DNA of 64,000 nt. Source: Bradyrhizobium sp. S69 (GTDB lineage: Bacteria > Pseudomonadota > Alphaproteobacteria > Rhizobiales > Xanthobacteraceae). This document shows positions 52,074-61,034 of the stretch, piece by piece. Position 1 is the first letter of the stretch. Every line of letters begins with the position of its first letter. The stretch covers positions 118,992-182,991 of the forward strand of contig NZ_LMUK01000024.1 of NCBI RefSeq assembly GCF_009766005.1. Reading direction: 5' to 3'. The notes under the pieces are model-generated. The model saw nothing but the letters and a program-made list of their open reading frames with translations, did not search any database and was not told where the DNA came from. The position numbers and the translations under genes are program-made.

Positions 52074-53419
52074 TCCGCGGCCTGCCGGTTGCCGGCGGGC
52101 GCACCGAGCAGTTCATTCCAGTCGCCGCCCTGCATATAGGTGGTCCAGCGGCGATAGAAGCCACGCGCGATCTGTTCGGTGATCTGCGTGCTGACCTCGC
52201 CACCGAGCGGATGATCGGTCGCGAACGCTCCCATCGACTGCTGATAGTTGAAGGGGTAGCGCCGCGCCACCGTGCCGGTCGAGGCGGCGGTCGCATAGAG
52301 CCAGTTCTCCATGTCATCCTGTTCGGTCATGCCGGCCGGTCCGGAATAGCGCATGTAGTAACGGCGCAGATAGTCTTTGACTTCGGCCGGCGCGTCCTTG
52401 TCGACGAGAAAGAAGCGCCATCCTTCCGTCGAGGTCGGGCTGTGCGGATGCCAGGCGCAGAGGCCGCGCGGCTGGCGTCCATGATAGGACGTGTTGGGAA
52501 AGATCGTGCCGACGAACGGCAACAGTTTTGCCTGTTCGCCAAGCCGGCGCTTGCGTTCTTCGAAACAGTGCCGGAAATATTGTTCGAGCACGGGGTTATC
52601 GAGGAACGATTCGACATACTCGTTGGCATCGGGCTGGATCGCGCTGTGCACGCCATGGCCTTCCGGGAAACTGATCCAGACGTGCTGGGCCTTTTCCAGT
52701 TCGTCGTCGCGGCGGCCTTTCTTGCCGGCGGCAGCACTCGGTCCGATGCCGATCATGTCGACCGACCGATGGCTGGGGTTGTGATAGGTGTCACCGAGAA
52801 AGTTTTCAGCGGCGAACTTCCAGTTGGCGGGAAACACCCATTTGTGCACGCCGATCACCTCGGAGCCGCCCTCACGTCCGTCGCGGCAGTCGAGCGCCTG
52901 GTCGAGATGGACCTTGGCATCGCCGAGATAGGTGATGAAGTCGGGCGCATCCTTGTCCCAGGTGGCCCAGATCGATCCCTTGTAGTTGCAAAGCCTGGCT
53001 ACCGATACCAGCGAGTTGGCGTCGCGATCCAGCACGCCGTCATACAGGGATCGATAGAGCGGAACGCCCTGCAATTTGCCGTCCGTGGTGTAGGTCCAGC
53101 TATGATAGGGGCACGTGAACAGCGACGTGTTGCCGGACTCGTAGCGGCACACCTTCATGCCGCGATGCCGGCACGAGTTCAGGAAGACGTGGATCTCGCT
53201 CTTCTTGTCGCGGCAGAGGATGACCGACTCTTCTCCCATCCGTGAGGTGTAGAAATCGCCGGGATTGGGGATCAGGCTCTCATGGCCGACCAGGAGCCAG
53301 GCCCGCGTGAACACCTTGTCGAGCTCTTCTCGGTAGATATCGGCATCGACAAAGATCTCGCGGCTGATGAAGCCTCTGTTGAGATCGACGAGCTGGTCGA
53401 AATCGCTCTTCACGGCCAT
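52070..53419 (-). CDS. Aromatic-ring-hydroxylating dioxygenase alpha subunit
   Basis: The catalytic large subunit of a Rieske oxygenase has 449 residues from the ATG at 53419, with AAGGAG upstream. Rieske ligands are Cys83, His85, Cys103 and His106 (CRH...CPYH). The mononuclear iron site is Asp210, His213 and His218 (D-x2-H-x4-H, as in naphthalene dioxygenase). Both metal sites are intact. The class resembles phenylpropionate/benzoate-type enzymes but the substrate cannot be fixed. Ferredoxin and reductase partners are not encoded in the cluster. Confidence 0.92.
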   Translation of the reverse strand: MAVKSDFDQLVDLNRGFISREIFVDADIYREELDKVFTRAWLLVGHESLIPNPGDFYTSRMGEESVILCRDKKSEIHVFLNSCRHRGMKVCRYESGNTSLFTCPYHSWTYTTDGKLQGVPLYRSLYDGVLDRDANSLVSVARLCNYKGSIWATWDKDAPDFITYLGDAKVHLDQALDCRDGREGGSEVIGVHKWVFPANWKFAAENFLGDTYHNPSHRSVDMIGIGPSAAAGKKGRRDDELEKAQHVWISFPEGHGVHSAIQPDANEYVESFLDNPVLEQYFRHCFEERKRRLGEQAKLLPFVGTIFPNTSYHGRQPRGLCAWHPHSPTSTEGWRFFLVDKDAPAEVKDYLRRYYMRYSGPAGMTEQDDMENWLYATAASTGTVARRYPFNYQQSMGAFATDHPLGGEVSTQITEQIARGFYRRWTTYMQGGDWNELLGAPAGNRQAAE

Positions 53420-53463
53420 GGATTTCTCCTTGTTCAAGAACGCAGCAGCGGATCTGGTCGGCA

Positions 53464-54720
53464 TCATCTATCGAACTTGCAGGCGCCGTCGCTCTCGGGA
53501 CGGAACGCGGTTTCACCTGGAATGACCGAGATCTTTTCGTAATAGTCCCAGGGGGTGCGGCTCGCAGACGGCGTTTTCACGCGATAGAGCGAGAGATCGT
53601 AGACCACGCGGCCGTCCTGCCTGATGTGCCCGGGCCTGCCGAAGAAATCGACCGGCATCTTCCGCATCTGGATGTTGACGGCCTTCGCCTCATCGGTGCC
53701 GCCCGCTTCGACCGCCCTCAGGTAATGGCGGACCGCGGCATAGGTCGCCGCCTGCAGCTTGGTCGGCTCGCGCTTTTCGATCTCGAAGAAACGCCTGGCG
53801 AAAGCCCGCGTGCCGTCATCATCGTCCCAATAATATTGCGCCGCGATGTACATGCCTTGCGCGTCGTTCAGGCCGATCGAATGAACGTCGGAAATGAACG
53901 TCAGCATGCCGACGATGGTCTGTCCCGCCGCCTGCAAGCCGAATTCGTGGGCCTGCTTCACTGCCGCAACCGTGTCCGCGCCGGTGCCCGCCAGCGCTAC
54001 GACCTTGGCGCCCGAGCCTTGCGCCGCCAGCAGGAACGACGAGAAGTCGGTGGTATTGAAGGGATAGCGCACGGCGCCGACGACTTTGCCGCCCGCGTCC
54101 GTCACCGCCTTGGATGCATCGCGCACCATCGCGGTGCCGAACGAATAGTCGACCGCGACAAAGAACCAATCCTTGCCGACCCGCTTGGCCAATTCGTTCA
54201 CCAGACCCGCGGATAGTGCGTAAGTATCGTCAGCCCAGTGCGTGATGACCGGTGAACATTTCGATCCCGTCAGTTCGGAGGTCGCGGCGCCCGACACCAG
54301 CACGGTTCGGTTGCTTTGGGTGGCAAGGCCGGCCACCGCCAGGCCAACCGAACTCACCGCAAGATCCGTCACCGCATCGACGTGATCGATGTCGAACCAT
54401 TGCCGCGCGATCCCGACCGCAACGTCGGGCTTGTTCTGATGGTCCGCCGCGACGATCTCGATCGGTTTGCCCAGCACCCTGTTGTTAAAATCCTCGGCAG
54501 CGAGCTTTGCCGCGGTCACCGACCCCGGCCCGCCGAGGTCGCGGCCGCTGCCGTAATCGCCGAGCACGCCGATGCGAACCACGCCGTCGGAAATGGCGGA
54601 GCCGTCTTGCTGCGCGTGCGCCGATGACATCGCGAGCAACGCACAGGCCAACACGCGGACCATGGCCGAAACCGCCAGGCCGGTGCGCGATCCGATAGAT
54701 GGGCCGTGGAACCTCAACAA
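53464..54720 (-). CDS. LivK-like ABC substrate-binding protein
   Basis: The 418-residue type I binding protein has an N-terminal signal peptide (hydrophobic about 22-32, cleavage near SSAHAQ). The IGVLGDYGSG and AAKLAAEDFN segments are typical of LivK-like proteins in aromatic clusters. I chose the TTG at 54720 because GGGAGG stands exactly six bases upstream; an ATG at 54663 lacks a ribosome site. It heads the dioxygenase operon. No permease or ATPase follows, so it probably shares the LivHMGF genes 7 kb away. Confidence 0.86.
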   Translation of the reverse strand: MLRFHGPSIGSRTGLAVSAMVRVLACALLAMSSAHAQQDGSAISDGVVRIGVLGDYGSGRDLGGPGSVTAAKLAAEDFNNRVLGKPIEIVAADHQNKPDVAVGIARQWFDIDHVDAVTDLAVSSVGLAVAGLATQSNRTVLVSGAATSELTGSKCSPVITHWADDTYALSAGLVNELAKRVGKDWFFVAVDYSFGTAMVRDASKAVTDAGGKVVGAVRYPFNTTDFSSFLLAAQGSGAKVVALAGTGADTVAAVKQAHEFGLQAAGQTIVGMLTFISDVHSIGLNDAQGMYIAAQYYWDDDDGTRAFARRFFEIEKREPTKLQAATYAAVRHYLRAVEAGGTDEAKAVNIQMRKMPVDFFGRPGHIRQDGRVVYDLSLYRVKTPSASRTPWDYYEKISVIPGETAFRPESDGACKFDR

Positions 54721-54742
54721 GTCGATCCTCCCGATTCCGTCA

Positions 54743-54759
54743 TGTCCATCTAGTGGACA
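54743..54759. promoter_or_regulatory. Palindrome TGTCCA-5-TGGACA, probable IclR operator
   Basis: The sequence TGTCCATCTAGTGGACA has perfect six-base arms and a five-base spacer. It lies between the divergent dioxygenase operon and the IclR gene, 23 bases upstream of the first gene's start. GTCCA/TGGAC palindromes of this size are typical of IclR-family sites. Confidence 0.65.
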
Positions 54760-54859
54760 TTGTTATCATAATCGTATTACAACGGTCGCTGCCCGGTCAA
54801 GTTGCTTTGCCCGGCGATTGCGGAATACACCCCCGCGTCAACGACATTGCAGGAACCAG

Positions 54860-55744
54860 ATGCCGAGAGCCGCTAAAGATCCCGACAACAACCCTGACAA
54901 GTCACCTGATGCCGACACCGCAATGACCGGCGTGCGCGCCGTCGATCGTGCGATTGCGATCCTGCAATGCTTCACGCCCGAGCAGCCCGCGATGAGCGTG
55001 ATCGAGATTCAGAAGCGCGTCGGATTGAGCCGTCCGACGCTCTATCGCCTGCTGCATACACTCGCGGCGCGCGACCTCATTCACGCCGAAGGCGACCCGC
55101 AGCGCTTCAAGCTCGCGCACGGCGTGATGAAGCTGTCGCATGTCTGGCTGAACGGTTTGGAAGTCGTTGCCGTGGCGCGGCCCATCGTCGAGGGCTTGCG
55201 CGATCTGACCGGCGAGACCGCTGCCCTGTTCCGGTTGCAGCATGATCTCGGAATCTGCATTCTCGAATGCCAAAGCCGTCACGAGCTCTCGATCAGCCGT
55301 GGCGTCGGTCACTCGCTGAAGATCACGCAGGGCTCGACCGGAAAGGCCATGCTGGCATTCATGGATCCACCGCGGCAAGCCGAATTACTTTCGAACATGC
55401 TGGCCAATGCGCCGCGGACGCAGTTGGAAGAAACACTGAAGGCCGCAAGGCGCAATGGCTATGCCACCAGCCGCGGCGAGATCTTCGTCGGCACGGTTGC
55501 GGTATCCGCGCCCTATTTCGATCATCGCGGCAGTGTTGTCGGTTCGATCGGCCTGTACGGCCCGCAAGCCCGCATCAGCGACGACAAGATTGTGGAATAC
55601 TCAAAACTGGTTCGTGAGGCCGGCCGGAAAATATCGATCCTGCTGGGCTTTCAGGAGTCCGAGGCGGCGACAAAATCCGCCGATGGCGGCAGCGATCAGC
55701 CGAACAAAACCACGCGCCGGTCTTCAAACCCACAACGCTCTTAG
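54860..55744 (+). CDS. IclR-family transcriptional regulator
   Basis: The 294-residue protein has an N-terminal winged helix (AMSVIEIQKRVGLSRPTLYRLLHTL, in parts, near 45-70) and the IclR effector domain (GHSLKITQGSTGKAMLAF). The ATG at 54860 has AGGAA directly upstream. Longer in-frame readings pass through the divergent promoter region and are unlikely. It is divergent from the binding-protein/dioxygenase operon, which is its probable target through the palindrome at 54743-54759. Confidence 0.9.
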   Translation: MPRAAKDPDNNPDKSPDADTAMTGVRAVDRAIAILQCFTPEQPAMSVIEIQKRVGLSRPTLYRLLHTLAARDLIHAEGDPQRFKLAHGVMKLSHVWLNGLEVVAVARPIVEGLRDLTGETAALFRLQHDLGICILECQSRHELSISRGVGHSLKITQGSTGKAMLAFMDPPRQAELLSNMLANAPRTQLEETLKAARRNGYATSRGEIFVGTVAVSAPYFDHRGSVVGSIGLYGPQARISDDKIVEYSKLVREAGRKISILLGFQESEAATKSADGGSDQPNKTTRRSSNPQRS

Positions 55745-55746
55745 AC

Positions 55747-56469
55747 CTAACTTGTCTGCTGGTCTTTCGCGGCAAGGGCCGCCATCAGCGCGAACCGTGA
55801 CTTGTCGATCGCCTCGGCCGGACCGACGCCGCGCATGTTATAATAGAGATCCCGGCCCAGCATCACGATATCGGAATTGTAACTGCTCGCCGTCGTCGCC
55901 ATCTGGATCGCCTCGTCCAGGACATCCGCTCGCGGGACCGACTTGTTCACGACGTGCAGCTCGCACGCCTCCCGCGCGCCAATCAGCCGCGCGTTGTAGA
56001 TAATATCGAACAGGAGCTTCTTCGGCAGCGCGTCCCTGACGACGGCCAGCGCCAGAAATGGAAAAAGTCCGTTGGCGGCTTCGGGCAATCCCAGCGTGGC
56101 GCCATCGGCAACGATGGCGAGGTCGGCCGCGGCAACCAGGCTAAAGCCTCCGGCATGTGCGTCGCCATTGACCGCCGCCACCAGCGGTTTTCCGAGACCC
56201 GCCATGGCCCGATACATATCGACCGATGCGCGGCCGAATTCGGCCCGTCCCGCGGTCGTTGGCCCCGCGCCCTTGTAGTCGCCCCCCAGGCAAAAGACGT
56301 CACCGTGGCCGGTGATCACGCACGCCCCGACCTCGGGATTGCGCCGCGCCGCCTCCAGCGCCGCGGTCAGCTCCTCCGCCATTTGCTGGCTGAGGCGATT
56401 GCCGTGGTCCGGTCGTGTGAGCGTTAGCACCGATACCCGGCCGGCCCGGCTGACCTGCAGTTGCGTCAC
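55747..56469 (-). CDS. Enoyl-CoA hydratase/isomerase family protein
   Basis: The 240-residue crotonase-fold protein has the oxyanion-hole segments DVFCLGGDYKG and NGDAHAGGFSLV, and the EAANGLFP segment carries the second catalytic Glu region. It hydrates or isomerises an acyl-CoA. I chose the GTG at 56469, which has GGAGGAGGG upstream, over a GTG six codons earlier. It is 33 bases downstream of the TRAP binding-protein gene and convergent with the IclR gene. The substrate is unknown. Confidence 0.84.
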   Translation of the reverse strand: MTQLQVSRAGRVSVLTLTRPDHGNRLSQQMAEELTAALEAARRNPEVGACVITGHGDVFCLGGDYKGAGPTTAGRAEFGRASVDMYRAMAGLGKPLVAAVNGDAHAGGFSLVAAADLAIVADGATLGLPEAANGLFPFLALAVVRDALPKKLLFDIIYNARLIGAREACELHVVNKSVPRADVLDEAIQMATTASSYNSDIVMLGRDLYYNMRGVGPAEAIDKSRFALMAALAAKDQQTS

Positions 56470-56502
56470 GACGCTTCCCTCCTCCACAGCCTGCCGGAGC
56501 GA

Positions 56503-57531
56503 TCAGATCGCCAGTTTGCCGCTGGACTCCTCAAGCCTGTTCCAGGCTTCGTCGCCGTATTTGGCTTTCCAGTCGCGGTAATAGCTGGTCTTGGCCAGCG
56601 CGGCGCGAAATGCCTCGCGGTCGACTTCGTGCAGATCCATTCCGTTCTTCGTCAAGACCGCGCGCAGCGACGTACTGAGCTCCGCGACATCGGCGCGCTG
56701 GTCGGCGCTGGATTTGTCGAATTCCGTGATAACGAGCTGCCGCAAATCCGCCGGCAACGCATCCCAGGCGCGCCGGTTGGCGAGCGGCCAGTATCCGTCC
56801 CAGCTATGCCCGCTCATCGCGCAGAACTTCTGCACCTCATACAGCTTCGCCGTGGCGATGATTGCCAGCGGATTTTCCTGCCCTTCAATCACCTTGGTTT
56901 GCAGCGACGTATAGACCTCATTGAAGTTGAGCGGCGCGGGTGAAGCACCCATCGCCGAGAAGAACGACGTCAACATCGGCGCCTGCGGCACCCTTATCTT
57001 GAATCCTCTCAGATCCTCGGGGGAGCGAATATCGCGCGTGCCGGACGTGATTTGCCGGAAGCCGTTGTCCCAGATCCGGAACCCGCTGACGAGCCGGCTC
57101 TTCTCGATCTCCGACTGCACGTAGTGGCCGAGGCCGCCATCCAGCGCGTTCCAGACCACATTGTAGTCGGTGAAGGCGTAGGCCGTGTTGAGGATTCCGG
57201 CGACCGGCACGAATACCGCCAGGATCGACGTCGACAGCAACTGGAATTCAATGCCGCCATTGCGGACCTGCCCCAACAGATCGGTATCGGAGCCGAGCTG
57301 GTTGGCGGGAAACAGCTTGATGTCGAGCTTGCCCGACGATTTTTCGCGAATCCGATTGAGCGCCTCCTGCATGCGCAGATTATTCGGATGGGTCGGGTCC
57401 TGACCGGTGGCGAGCTTGTAGTCGAACTCCGCCGCCGACGCTCTCCTCGGCAACAGAGTTACAAGCGGCATAGCAGCTACAGCCTTCGCAAACGTTCGAC
57501 GGCTGAGCTTGCTTCGGTGGCCTCCGGTCAT
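56503..57531 (-). CDS. TRAP transporter solute-binding protein (DctP type), Tat-exported
   Basis: The 342-residue DctP/TAXI-like binding protein has a twin-arginine signal (SRRTFAKAV) and a cleavage site near ASAAE, then the family pattern NLRMQEALNRI...GKLDIKLFPANQLGSD, in parts, and GFKIRVPQAPM. The conserved Arg for the ligand carboxylate is in RVPQ. The ATG at 57531 has GGGAG upstream. No DctQ or DctM membrane genes are nearby, so it is an orphan. It is followed by an enoyl-CoA hydratase and preceded by an isocitrate-lyase-family enzyme. Confidence 0.88.
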   Translation of the reverse strand: MTGGHRSKLSRRTFAKAVAAMPLVTLLPRRASAAEFDYKLATGQDPTHPNNLRMQEALNRIREKSSGKLDIKLFPANQLGSDTDLLGQVRNGGIEFQLLSTSILAVFVPVAGILNTAYAFTDYNVVWNALDGGLGHYVQSEIEKSRLVSGFRIWDNGFRQITSGTRDIRSPEDLRGFKIRVPQAPMLTSFFSAMGASPAPLNFNEVYTSLQTKVIEGQENPLAIIATAKLYEVQKFCAMSGHSWDGYWPLANRRAWDALPADLRQLVITEFDKSSADQRADVAELSTSLRAVLTKNGMDLHEVDREAFRAALAKTSYYRDWKAKYGDEAWNRLEESSGKLAI

Positions 57532-57592
57532 ACACGGCACTCCCTGTGTTATTCTTCCCTTTGTTTTCTTGTTCTTGTCCGCGCTTGCCGGA

Positions 57593-58468
57593 CTATGACG
57601 AAAAGCGCTTCTCGCGCGCTGCCATTTCCGGCAGGCCGATGAACTTGTTGAATTCATCGAACGGCGTCAGCCGGTCGGCCACTGCGTTGGTGGAACCCTC
57701 GCGCAGGAAGATTTCCATCATCTCCTTGACCGCCTTGTGCATCGCGAACATCGGTTCGATCGGGCACAGCGCATAGTCGAAGCCGAGCTCGTAGACTTCC
57801 TTCATCGACAAATACGGGCTCTTGCCGGAGCGCGCCATATTGAACAGCAGGGGCTTGCCGAGCGGCTTCAGCCGCCGCGCGATCTCCTTGAGCTGCTCGA
57901 TACTTTCCGGCGCATCGACATAGAGGCCATCCGCTCCCACTTCCGAATAGGAGATCAGGCGCTCGATCGCGTCGTTGAGCCCGGTCACCGCCACCGCATC
58001 GGTGCGCGCGACGATGAAGAAATCCGGATCCTGGCGCGCCTCCAGCATCGCGCGCAATTTCTGCCGCATCTCCTCCGGCGGAACGAGTTGCTTGCCGGCG
58101 AAGTGTCCGCACTTCTTGGGCATCGCCTGGTCCTCCAGATGCAGCACCGATGCGCCGGATTCTTCCCAGAGTTTCATGGTGCGCTGCGCCTCGAGCACGC
58201 CGCCATAGCCGGTGTCGGCATCCGCAAAGACCGGGATCGTCGTCACCCGGCAGATCCTGCGGATGTGCTCGAACATCTCGGTCTGGGTCAGCACGCCGAA
58301 GTCCGGCTCGCCCGCGACGATGGCGGAGGCCGCGAACCCGCTGACATAGATCGCCTTGGCGCCGGCCTGCTCCGCCAGCTTTGCGGTGACGGCATCATGG
58401 GCGCCGAGACAGATAAACGGCGGGGTCTTGAGCAATTCACGAAAACGCGCGGATCGAGACAATTGCAT
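57593..58468 (-). CDS. Isocitrate lyase/PEP mutase family enzyme
   Basis: The enzyme of about 291 residues is a TIM-barrel with the FADADTGYG Mg-binding segment and the catalytic loop KKCGH near 125, as in methylisocitrate lyase and 2,3-dimethylmalate lyase. It cleaves or forms a C-C bond next to a carboxylate. The start is unclear: ATGs at 58492, 58483 and 58468 and a TTG at 58462 are all in frame, and the GGGAGG ribosome site best fits the last. A LacI-type operator lies directly upstream. It precedes the TRAP protein on the same strand. Confidence 0.84.
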   Translation of the reverse strand: MQLSRSARFRELLKTPPFICLGAHDAVTAKLAEQAGAKAIYVSGFAASAIVAGEPDFGVLTQTEMFEHIRRICRVTTIPVFADADTGYGGVLEAQRTMKLWEESGASVLHLEDQAMPKKCGHFAGKQLVPPEEMRQKLRAMLEARQDPDFFIVARTDAVAVTGLNDAIERLISYSEVGADGLYVDAPESIEQLKEIARRLKPLGKPLLFNMARSGKSPYLSMKEVYELGFDYALCPIEPMFAMHKAVKEMMEIFLREGSTNAVADRLTPFDEFNKFIGLPEMAAREKRFSS

Positions 58469-58496
58469 TCCTCCCTGAGCCATTGCTGGCATTTTA

Positions 58497-58510
58497 TGTT
58501 AGCGTTAACA
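58497..58510. promoter_or_regulatory. LacI-type operator TGTTAGCGTTAACA
   Basis: This 14-base near-perfect palindrome has a central CG and six of seven matched pairs, the usual form of LacI/GalR operators. It is located between the isocitrate-lyase-family gene (leftward) and the LacI regulator (rightward), just upstream of the former's start. It probably represses the leftward operon and perhaps the regulator itself. Confidence 0.7.
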
Positions 58511-58639
58511 TTAGAGGGCCTGTAGCCTCCCGGCAAGAGACTTTTCGTTGGACTAAAGAATTGCCGAGGCGGCTGCCGGCTTGCAGCGCGGGGATTGTAC
58601 GGTCATACGTCTACACCTCCTTTTGGAACGACGACCGCC

Positions 58640-59725
58640 ATGAGCACGATCGGCAATTCGCAGAAGGGCCGGAAACGGCGACCGCGAAGCCACGCAAGGC
58701 CATCGGCCGCGGCGGCCGCGTTGCAGGGACTGCGCGGCGCGCGGATGACCGATGTGGCCAATCTCGCCAAGGTCTCGGCGATGACGGTATCGCGCGCATT
58801 GCGGCATCCCGCCATCGTGGACCCCGAGACGTTGAAGCGGATTCATGGCGCGATCGAAGCGACCGGCTATCTGCCGAACCGGATCGCGGGCAGCCTCGCC
58901 TCACAGCGCTCCAATATTGTCGGACTGATCGTCCCCAGCCTGCGCAACTCGCTGTTTGCCGAGACGGTCAAGGGGGTCGCGGATACCCTGGGCGATGCGT
59001 ACGACCTCCTGATTGCCGACAGCGGGTATGTGCTGGACCGCGAAGAGGCCGCGGTCGCAGCCTTTCTAAGCCAACGTGTCTGCGGGATCGTGCTGCATAA
59101 TACCAAGCACACGCCACGGACGCGCCGGATGATCCAGTCGGCTGCTATCCCCTGCGTCGAAACCGGAAATCTGGTTCGATGCCCGATCGACATGGCCGCG
59201 AGTTTTTCCAACCACAAAGCCGCCTACGACATGACGGCCTATCTGATCGGGAAAGGCTACAAACGAATTGCGTTTGTCAGCCTGCCACTCGATGACAATG
59301 ACCGGGCGCGCGAACGGCAGTCGGGATATCTGGGTGCGCTGAAAGCACACCGCAGGGCTATCGATCGCAACATCATCCTGGAATCCGCCCCCGGGCTGCG
59401 CGGCGGCGCCGAGGCGCTGATCGAGCTGATGAAAAAACGTCCGCGGATCGATGCGGTGTTCCTGACCGGCGACGTGCTGGCCACCGGCGCGCTGCTGGAA
59501 GCCAACCGCAAAGGCTGGCGCGTCCCGGACGATATCGCGATCGCGGGATCGGACGACAATGAGTTGCAGGAGTACGTTTCGCCGCCGCTGACGTCGGTCC
59601 GATTCCCGCGTTACGACATCGGCTGCACGGCAGCGTCGATGCTATTGAAGAGAATCGATGGCGTCCCGTCAGCGGAGCGTGTCGTCGATCTGGGTTTCCA
59701 GATCATCCCACGGGCAAGCACCTAG
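58640..59725 (+). CDS. LacI-family transcriptional regulator
   Basis: The 361-residue protein has an arginine-rich N-terminal extension, a LacI helix-turn-helix (MTDVANLAKVSAMTVSRAL, with the hinge around 86-98) and a periplasmic-binding-like effector domain (VGLIVPSL; GSDDNELQEYVSPPLTSV, split). The ATG at 58640 precedes the extension. It is divergent from the isocitrate-lyase-family/TRAP/hydratase operon, with a matching operator between the two. Confidence 0.9.
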   Translation: MSTIGNSQKGRKRRPRSHARPSAAAAALQGLRGARMTDVANLAKVSAMTVSRALRHPAIVDPETLKRIHGAIEATGYLPNRIAGSLASQRSNIVGLIVPSLRNSLFAETVKGVADTLGDAYDLLIADSGYVLDREEAAVAAFLSQRVCGIVLHNTKHTPRTRRMIQSAAIPCVETGNLVRCPIDMAASFSNHKAAYDMTAYLIGKGYKRIAFVSLPLDDNDRARERQSGYLGALKAHRRAIDRNIILESAPGLRGGAEALIELMKKRPRIDAVFLTGDVLATGALLEANRKGWRVPDDIAIAGSDDNELQEYVSPPLTSVRFPRYDIGCTAASMLLKRIDGVPSAERVVDLGFQIIPRAST

Positions 59726-59768
59726 TTTCCAGGTTACGGCTCAGGCCTGAGCCGCAATGCCGCCGATT

Positions 59769-61034
59769 TCACGATAGCGCCTGATCGAGTTCCCTGACCG
59801 CCTGATAGATCACGGCCGCGCCTGCCGCGATCGCTTCGCGATCCGCCCATTCCTCCGGCGCGTGGCTCTTGCCGGCGCGGCATGGAATGAACACCATCGC
59901 CGAAGGGCAGATGCGGCTCATGAACACCGCATCGTGGCCGGCACCACTGGGGAGGTCGATGTCGCCGAGCCCCAGGTCGCGGCCCCCTCGACGCAACGAC
60001 GCGCGCAAATTCGCGTCACACATGGTCGGCGGCCCGTCGGACAGCAACGTGAAGGAGGCACGACTGACGCGCGACGCCGTCGCATACGCGGCGCTCTCCT
60101 GATCGATCAACTCCGTAAAGCGCTGCATCAGCTCCGGCGCCGTCGTGCGCGCATCGACCACAAGGCGGCAGCGGCCCGGCACGATATTCGATGCCGAGGG
60201 ATCGACATCGAGGATGCCGACGGTGGCAACGAAATAGCCCGATCCTTCGGCGGCCAGGAGATCGGCGATCCGGCGCACCGACGCCACCGTCTGCGCCGCG
60301 GGCACCAGCGCATCGTGGCGCAGCGCCATCGGTGTGGCGCCGGCATGATCGGCCTCACCCTGGAAGATGATCTCGAACCGGCGGATACCTACGATCGAGG
60401 TGACGATACCGACATCGAGCGACTGCGACTCGAGCACGACGCCCTGCTCGATGTGCAATTCCAGATAGGCGCGGATATCGCTGCGCTTGGCCTGTTCAAG
60501 CCGGTCGGGATCGCCGCCGACGCGGCGTAGCGCATCGCGCAGCTTCTCGCCGCCGGGCCCCGTCATATCCAGCATCTTGGCATCGAGCCAACCGCTGATG
60601 CCGCGGCTGCCGATGCAGGACAGCCCGTATTCGCTGGGTTCCTCCGCCAGGAAATCGATCACCTCGATGGTGTGTTGCGGGCGCAGACCGGCCTCGCGCA
60701 GCGCGCGCACGATCTCAAGCCCGGTGGCGACGCCGGCGATACCGTCGAACCGCCCCCCGGCCGGAACGGTATCGCTGTGCGAGCCTATCGCAATGACGCC
60801 AAGCGCGGGATTGCTGCCTTCGAGGCGGCCGATCAGGTTGCCGGCCGCATCGATGTGCGTGACAAGGCCGGCTTCGGCAAACCGCCGGGCAAGCCAGGCG
60901 CGGCCTTCCAGAAACAAGGCCGTGAACGAGCGTCGCGTATAGGGCCGTGCCGGATCGGTGATGTCGGCAAGCGCCATCACGTCGGTCCAGAGCCTGTCAG
61001 CGTCGAGCGGCAGATTGGTCTTGGTCATTCCCAT
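59769..61034 (-). CDS. M20-family N-carbamoyl amino acid / allantoate amidohydrolase-like enzyme
   Basis: The 421-residue zinc amidohydrolase has the metal-binding GSHSDTVPAGGRFDG at about 90-104, EEPSEYG near 132 and the C-terminal GAGHDAVFM and HAPEEW motifs, all in the pattern of L-N-carbamoylase (HyuC) and allantoate amidohydrolase (AllC). These remove carbamoyl groups to release ammonia and carbon dioxide or urea. The ATG at 61034 overlaps the stop of the amidase gene as TAATG, so the pair is coupled. The substrate is probably supplied by the amidase. Confidence 0.86.
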   Translation of the reverse strand: MGMTKTNLPLDADRLWTDVMALADITDPARPYTRRSFTALFLEGRAWLARRFAEAGLVTHIDAAGNLIGRLEGSNPALGVIAIGSHSDTVPAGGRFDGIAGVATGLEIVRALREAGLRPQHTIEVIDFLAEEPSEYGLSCIGSRGISGWLDAKMLDMTGPGGEKLRDALRRVGGDPDRLEQAKRSDIRAYLELHIEQGVVLESQSLDVGIVTSIVGIRRFEIIFQGEADHAGATPMALRHDALVPAAQTVASVRRIADLLAAEGSGYFVATVGILDVDPSASNIVPGRCRLVVDARTTAPELMQRFTELIDQESAAYATASRVSRASFTLLSDGPPTMCDANLRASLRRGGRDLGLGDIDLPSGAGHDAVFMSRICPSAMVFIPCRAGKSHAPEEWADREAIAAGAAVIYQAVRELDQALS

